DNA from: Anaerolineae bacterium
GTDB lineage: Bacteria > Chloroflexota > Anaerolineae > Aggregatilineales > Phototrophicaceae
Reading direction: 5' to 3'
Length of the DNA: 11,030 nt
Assembly: GCA_028284565.1 (NCBI GenBank)
Contig: JANQRM010000378.1
Span: 1 to 11,030 of the forward strand
Positions 7,076 through 11,030 of this stretch are shown here, in pieces. The notes under the pieces were generated by a model that saw nothing but the letters and a program-made list of their open reading frames with translations, was not told the DNA's origin and searched no databases. Position numbers and translations under genes: made by a program. Position 1 is the stretch's first letter, and the number at the start of each line of letters is the position of its first letter.

Positions 7076-7717
7076 GTGTCTCAACCGAATTCACCCAACC
7101 GTCCGCCCAATCCCAATGCGTCACCGGACAACACCAATCCAAAAGGGGCATTGGTACAATTGCGGGAACGGATGCAAAAGGCAGTCGCCGAATATTCGGC
7201 AGGCAAGCTCAATTCGCGTCAATTTCAGGCGATCTATCAGCATTATACAGAGAAGCGCGTCATCATCGAAAAACTGCTGGAACGTGACCCCGATACGGAC
7301 GCATGGAAATCGGTTGTCAAGCCGGGACACACGGGACAACTCCGCCGATTGCATGAATCGCGCCCCATTCACTATGCAATTTTCCGACGCGGTGAAAAGC
7401 GACCTGTACAAACCGGGGGTAAGCTCCCCCGTGTTGCCGCTGAGCAAATCCACAAATTGTTGCGCGTCCTCTTCTCGATGAAGAATCCCCGTAAAGGCTT
7501 GGCTCGCAAGTCGATGGGCAATGGCATGTGGTTGGTACTCGCTTTGGGTGACTATTCGATGACGATGGTGACCTTCTCGCTACAACCCACATCCCTACAA
7601 ATCGAGCGCATCCGTGATATGCATGACGACTTTGAACGTGCCAACATGCGTTCGCTCCGTCGTGGATTGCAAACGGAGCGTCTGGTCTTCCCTCAACGCG
7701 CACTGATAGAACAATAA
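7076..7717 (+). CDS. Conserved-looking protein of unknown function
   Basis: I do not recognise a named family. The 213-residue product starts with a Pro/Asn-rich, probably disordered segment (2-22), followed by a charged helical region (24-70, LVQLRERMQKAVAEYSAGKL and the YTEKRVIIEKLLERD helix). A mixed domain follows with PGHTGQLRRL, HYAIFRRGEKRP and the hydrophobic strands GMWLVLALGDYSMTMVTFSL. The gene ends with a helix IERIRDMHDDFERANMRSLRR. The strand pair plus terminal helix would suit a small alpha/beta sensor or adaptor such as a Roadblock- or profilin-like fold, but that is a guess. The GTG start is supported by GAAGGG ending eight bases upstream. It is divergent from the alginate-lyase-like/GTPase operon, 107 bases away, so co-regulation is possible. 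No signal peptide or membrane segment is seen. Confidence 0.75.
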   Translation: MSQPNSPNRPPNPNASPDNTNPKGALVQLRERMQKAVAEYSAGKLNSRQFQAIYQHYTEKRVIIEKLLERDPDTDAWKSVVKPGHTGQLRRLHESRPIHYAIFRRGEKRPVQTGGKLPRVAAEQIHKLLRVLFSMKNPRKGLARKSMGNGMWLVLALGDYSMTMVTFSLQPTSLQIERIRDMHDDFERANMRSLRRGLQTERLVFPQRALIEQ

Positions 7718-7764
7718 GCAGAACATTTCATCCTAAACAGAAAATTCAAAAGGATTGTGCATTC

Positions 7765-8736
7765 ATGCAACTCAATCTGCCAATATTGGATTCACTAAGA
7801 GACAGCCAGAGTATCCTCATCGCAGGTGCAGGAGGCGGGTTTGATGTCTTCTGTGGGTTGCCGATTTACTTCACCTTGCGAGAGATGGGAAAAATGGTTC
7901 ATCTGGCAAACTACAGTTTTACCAATTTGGATATTGTAAGTCATTATTGCCAAACCACCATCTTGGAGGATAGCTATCTAGTTGGCGCACAGGCAGGTGT
8001 CCCCTCCGATTTCAATTTGAGTTATTATCCAGAAGGCTACTTATCACGCTGGTTCAAAACGCAACAAAATGAAGACATCACCATCTGGATGTTTGATCGC
8101 ACTGGTGCGAAAACTCTGATACACCTCTATCAGATACTGATTGACCATCTGAAAATTGATGCCATCGTATTGATTGATGGCGGAATCGATTCATTAACGC
8201 GAGGGGATGAAACGGGTGCAGGCACATTTTTGGAAGATGCTATTTCGCTATGTGCTATTGATACCTTGAACATTTCGACAAAGATTCTTGCCTGTTTAGG
8301 GTTCGGTGCAGAATTAGAAGTTTGTCACTATCTCTCGCTTGAAAATATGGCAGGACTCGTCCAAGCAGGTGCATTCTTAGGGAGTTGTGCCTTAACTCCA
8401 CACATGCCAGTCTATCAACACTATGAATCAGCCAGTCGCTATGTTTGGGAACAACCCAGTCATCATAAAAGCCAAATTAATATGCGAATAGTCTCTGCAA
8501 CCAATGGAGAGTTTGGCGACAATCATCTCTATGATGATTATGAACCCTTAAAGGTCTTTGTTTCGCCCTTGATGTCCCTTTATTGGTTCTTTGATGCACC
8601 AGCCGTCATTGAGCGAAGTTTAATTGTTGATGCAATTCGAGATACAAGAACAATCAAAGAAGCGCATGAAGTATCAATTCAGCTACGGAAGGCATTTGAA
8701 TCTAAAGCAAGACAGCATCGAGTGATTCCTTACTAG
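7765..8736 (+). CDS. DUF1152 family protein
   Basis: The 323-residue product matches the DUF1152 pattern (PF06626): an N-terminal Gly-rich loop IAGAGGGFDVFCGLPIYFTL (19-38), HLANYSFTNLD (46-56), a central strand and loop IVLIDGGIDSLTRGDETGAG (134-153) with FLEDAISLCAID after it, and an FGAELEVCHYLSLENM segment. The Gly-rich loop following a hydrophobic strand suggests nucleotide or cofactor binding; the biochemical role of the family is not known to me. AAGGA stands ten bases before the ATG. It follows the unknown gene by 47 bases on the same strand and may share its transcript. Its TAG stop overlaps the stop of the convergent gene. Confidence 0.85.
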   Translation: MQLNLPILDSLRDSQSILIAGAGGGFDVFCGLPIYFTLREMGKMVHLANYSFTNLDIVSHYCQTTILEDSYLVGAQAGVPSDFNLSYYPEGYLSRWFKTQQNEDITIWMFDRTGAKTLIHLYQILIDHLKIDAIVLIDGGIDSLTRGDETGAGTFLEDAISLCAIDTLNISTKILACLGFGAELEVCHYLSLENMAGLVQAGAFLGSCALTPHMPVYQHYESASRYVWEQPSHHKSQINMRIVSATNGEFGDNHLYDDYEPLKVFVSPLMSLYWFFDAPAVIERSLIVDAIRDTRTIKEAHEVSIQLRKAFESKARQHRVIPY

Positions 8737-9440
8737 TGATGTTGCTCCTGCGAATTGGATTGTGTATCCAGATTATCACCTGACAACTCATCTGACTGAT
8801 GTGCCTCTCCCAAACGGGATGTTGCGTTGGCTTGCTGGCTTGCTTTGCGTAGGGTCAATGCCAATTGATTGACATAATGCATATGTCGTCCCATGTCATA
8901 GACTTCGAGTGGATTGGCAGGCTTGCTTTCGATGTGAAGGCGAGTGGTTTGTGTATCAAGGCGTTGCAGTTGAATTGTGACTTTCGAGAAGTCCGTCACA
9001 TCTTGAATCCCGATGGTCTTCGCACGTAGCCCCGCTTCGATACGCCCCGTGTCTCGGTCTTCTGTGTGAATCTTGAGCCTCTGCTTGCTACGGATGAAGA
9101 CTTTCGATTGTGGAATGTCGATGCCATCCAACTCCTGAAGTGCGTCCATTGCCATGTCGAATGCCATCTCAAACACGACATCAATTTCAACCGTGCGCGC
9201 TTGATGAACATCCGTCTGGTCGCCTGCTTTCTGCTTCTGTTGGAACGCCGCTTGATGACGATGATGTTGGATAGCGAGTGCCAGTACACCGAGTATCAAG
9301 GTGATGCCAGCAAATCCACCCGCGACCAGCGTACTCACTGCCACTCCTCCACCAATGAGCATCCCTTGAGCATACATCACAAGGAAGGTGAGAATCACCA
9401 TAATAGCGAACAAGGTGGTGTGTCTCTGGATACGACTCAT
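8733..9440 (-). CDS. Two-TM membrane protein of unknown function
   Basis: I do not recognise the family. The 235 residues begin with two predicted membrane segments (about 8-26 and 31-57) joined by a short Gly-rich turn, forming a hairpin anchor. A basic/Gln-rich linker (58-80) leads to a soluble domain of about 110 residues: VEIDVVFEMAFDMAMDALQEL (helix, 84-104), then alternating strands such as KVFIRSKQRLKIHTEDRD, GRIEAGLRAKTIGI, KVTIQLQRLDTQTTRLHIES, and a helix YDMGRHMHYVNQLALTLRKA. Helix plus paired beta-strands suggests a compact alpha/beta domain on one side of the membrane. The C-terminal 35 residues are polar and probably disordered. It is the last gene of the SDR/phosphoesterase run, 69 bases behind the phosphoesterase, so it could be expressed with it or from its own promoter. 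Confidence 0.75.
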   Translation of the reverse strand: MSRIQRHTTLFAIMVILTFLVMYAQGMLIGGGVAVSTLVAGGFAGITLILGVLALAIQHHRHQAAFQQKQKAGDQTDVHQARTVEIDVVFEMAFDMAMDALQELDGIDIPQSKVFIRSKQRLKIHTEDRDTGRIEAGLRAKTIGIQDVTDFSKVTIQLQRLDTQTTRLHIESKPANPLEVYDMGRHMHYVNQLALTLRKASQQANATSRLGEAHQSDELSGDNLDTQSNSQEQHH

Positions 9441-9509
9441 GACTTCTTCAATCCAACTTAGGTATACAGTTTGTCATTACAAGATACCATAAGAAAAGGG
9501 AATTCTGTA

Positions 9510-10316
9510 TCAAGGGAGTTCGAGGATACGCTCAATTCTCGGATGCTCGTACTCTGCACCTGCTGTCATCACGAGGAGATTATCCCGCACCCGCACCATG
9601 CCTCCATGATGGACATGCCCACACAAGACAATCATCTGCGAAGTCGGATATTGCACGGCAAGGTCAAGCAAGACATCCCCAATGGCTTTGCAGGTGAAAT
9701 GCGGCAGATAGGGGTTGTCATTGTCGGGAAGTTGCCCTTCATACCAGCAGGCTTCTTGGAAAGGTGGCGAATGAGTCACAACATACACTTGTCCATAATG
9801 GGCAAGCGCAAGCGACAAAGTGCGACGGAGATAGTCGGCTCCTTCTTGCCCAAGAGACTGCAACTTCTTAAACCGCGTTTCCTTCGATAAGCCTGCCAAC
9901 TCTTGAATCATTGCATAATCATTCAAGCTGATGTCAGACATCATGAAATCGCCATAGCCTCCATCCGACCAGCCCCCATGCCCAACCAACGCCACCGTTG
10001 AGGACAAACGCACCAAACCTGCTTCGGGTAACCAGATGAGATTGCTGATGTCTTGGGTTAATCGACGGACACCATCCCGTACACGCCCAATACTTCCTCG
10101 ATAATAATCATGATTACCCAAGACAAAATAGATAGGGATGTACAGATGGTCAGCAATACGCCCCAAATAGTCCTGCAAACTCGGAGCTTCGCCAATATCC
10201 CCAGAGATGATTAATGCGTTGACATGCGTTTTGGCAAGTTCATTGAGGAAAGACTCAATCTGTTGTGTCCCAAGAAAATTGAGGTGAATATCCGTCATCC
10301 ATGCGATGCGTTTCAA
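9510..10316 (-). CDS. Calcineurin-like metallophosphoesterase
   Basis: The 268-residue enzyme carries all five metal-binding blocks of the calcineurin-type phosphoesterase fold: DIH (Asp9, His11), SGD (Asp40), GNHD (Asn68, His69), THSP (His182) and GHVHH (His234, His236). It should hydrolyse phosphomonoesters or phosphodiesters with two divalent metal ions in the cytosol; the substrate is not predictable. There is no signal peptide. The start is TTG at 10316-10314, overlapping the SDR stop as TTGA, with GGAGAG eight bases upstream inside the SDR coding sequence. That arrangement points to translational coupling and a shared pathway or at least shared expression with the SDR. Confidence 0.92.
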   Translation of the reverse strand: MKRIAWMTDIHLNFLGTQQIESFLNELAKTHVNALIISGDIGEAPSLQDYLGRIADHLYIPIYFVLGNHDYYRGSIGRVRDGVRRLTQDISNLIWLPEAGLVRLSSTVALVGHGGWSDGGYGDFMMSDISLNDYAMIQELAGLSKETRFKKLQSLGQEGADYLRRTLSLALAHYGQVYVVTHSPPFQEACWYEGQLPDNDNPYLPHFTCKAIGDVLLDLAVQYPTSQMIVLCGHVHHGGMVRVRDNLLVMTAGAEYEHPRIERILELP

Positions 10317-11030
10317 GCGAGATGCTCTCCTGCATTGACATGGATAATCGCACCCGTTAAGAAGGTCCCTTTTGTCAAATAGGTCACGGCTTGAGCGACA
10401 TCATCCGCCTTGCCCGTGATTTGTAAAGGATTCAACTTGCCGACTTCTGCCCATGCTTCATCCGTCATCTCACGTCCAGCTGGTTTCATCACGGGACCGG
10501 GAACAACAGCATTAACCCGCACTTTAGGTCCCAAACTGACGGCACTGACTTCGGTAAGAGCTTTTAATCCCGCTTTGCTGATTCCGTGATGGGCATAGTC
10601 CGCCCACGGTGAATCGGCTCCCCGATCTAGGATATTGATAATCACGCCACCATCTTTATTATCTTGCATCAACGGTGCAATGTGCTGTGTAAGGAGAAAG
10701 GGAGCGCGCAAGTTGACATTCATCGTCAAATTCCACTCGTCGAGCGTAACTTCGTTCAGGGTTCGCTTCTGGAAGGTGGAGGCACTATTCACCAGAATAT
10801 CCAACTTGCCGAAGTGTTCATTAATCGAATCAAGAATGGACTGGATGGACTCAGCTTGACTCAAGTCCGCTTGAATCGAAAAGGCATCCACCCCTTCCGA
10901 TTTAATATCCCGTAGCGTATCGCGCACTTGATCATCCGTCGCCGAATGGTAATGTACAAGTAGATGCACCCCTTCTTTTGCCAATCCCAAGGCAATCGTC
11001 CGCCCGACACGATGAGCCGACCCCGTCACC
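10313..11030 (-). CDS. Pteridine-reductase-like short-chain dehydrogenase, N-terminus cut by window edge
   Basis: About 238 residues are visible. The first residues, (V)TGSAHRVGRTIAL, are the cofactor loop that normally sits around ten residues into the protein, so the GTG at 11029 is an internal valine and the real start is outside. TGxxxRxG favours the pteridine reductase branch of classical SDRs. Other blocks are QADLSQ (53-58), LVNSAS (79-84), IINILD (130-135), the SKAGL helix with Lys152, and NAVVPGPV (173-180). Asp135 matches the Asp that replaces the usual Ser in PTR1-like enzymes. The position of the catalytic Tyr, four residues before Lys152, is His148 (CAC at 10588-10586), so activity may be altered. 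It is followed by the overlapping phosphoesterase gene. It likely uses NADPH in the cytosol. Confidence 0.88.
   Translation of the reverse strand, partial: VTGSAHRVGRTIALGLAKEGVHLLVHYHSATDDQVRDTLRDIKSEGVDAFSIQADLSQAESIQSILDSINEHFGKLDILVNSASTFQKRTLNEVTLDEWNLTMNVNLRAPFLLTQHIAPLMQDNKDGGVIINILDRGADSPWADYAHHGISKAGLKALTEVSAVSLGPKVRVNAVVPGPVMKPAGREMTDEAWAEVGKLNPLQITGKADDVAQAVTYLTKGTFLTGAIIHVNAGEHLA

Noticed and set aside
7121..7703. Two minus-strand open frames opposite the 7076 gene
   Set aside because: They overlap each other and the plus-strand frame with a good ribosome site; their translations are Cys/His/Arg-rich and patternless.

Overview
The window looks like a stretch of a bacterial chromosome, most plausibly Chloroflexota (Anaerolineae-like). 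The grounds are a PucR-type regulator, COG2229/MglA-type small GTPases next to lineage-restricted unknown proteins, a secreted PA14 + SH3b protein, a DUF1152 protein and moderate GC. This placement is an impression from gene content; there is no rRNA or tRNA to test it. Coding density is high, no stretch over 300 bases lacks a gene, and I saw no tRNA, rRNA, CRISPR array or transposase.

Layout: (1) 1-2473, minus strand: a PucR-family regulator cut by the left edge, then a secreted PA14/SH3b protein, separated by a near-perfect 28-bp palindrome. (2) 2474-4030: a lone plus-strand gene for a TIR-like + TPR protein, visibly more AT-rich than its neighbours and flanked by degenerate CATCTGACC-type repeats in inverted orientation. 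(3) 4031-6968, minus strand, a tightly packed likely operon: an alginate-lyase-like protein without signal peptide, then two tandem paralogous Ras-like GTPases, then a D-2-hydroxyacid dehydrogenase. The upstream GTPase is an intact frame but has lost G3 and G4 consensus residues. The downstream copy keeps all the G motifs but carries a frameshift. (4) 7076-8736, plus strand: a conserved-looking unknown protein divergent from that operon, then a DUF1152 protein. (5) 8733-11030, minus strand: a pteridine-reductase-like SDR cut by the right edge, a calcineurin-type metallophosphoesterase overlapping it by 4 bases, and a two-TM protein of unknown function.

How they may work together: the operon at 4031-6968 suggests a GTPase switch pair (one canonical, one degenerate) linked to a cytosolic toroid-fold protein; this is inferred from spacing only. 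The TIR-TPR gene is the best candidate for a stand-alone signalling or defence protein, because it has a WxxxE motif where TIR NADases carry their catalytic glutamate. The SDR and phosphoesterase are translationally coupled. The rest is ordinary housekeeping or hypothetical content.
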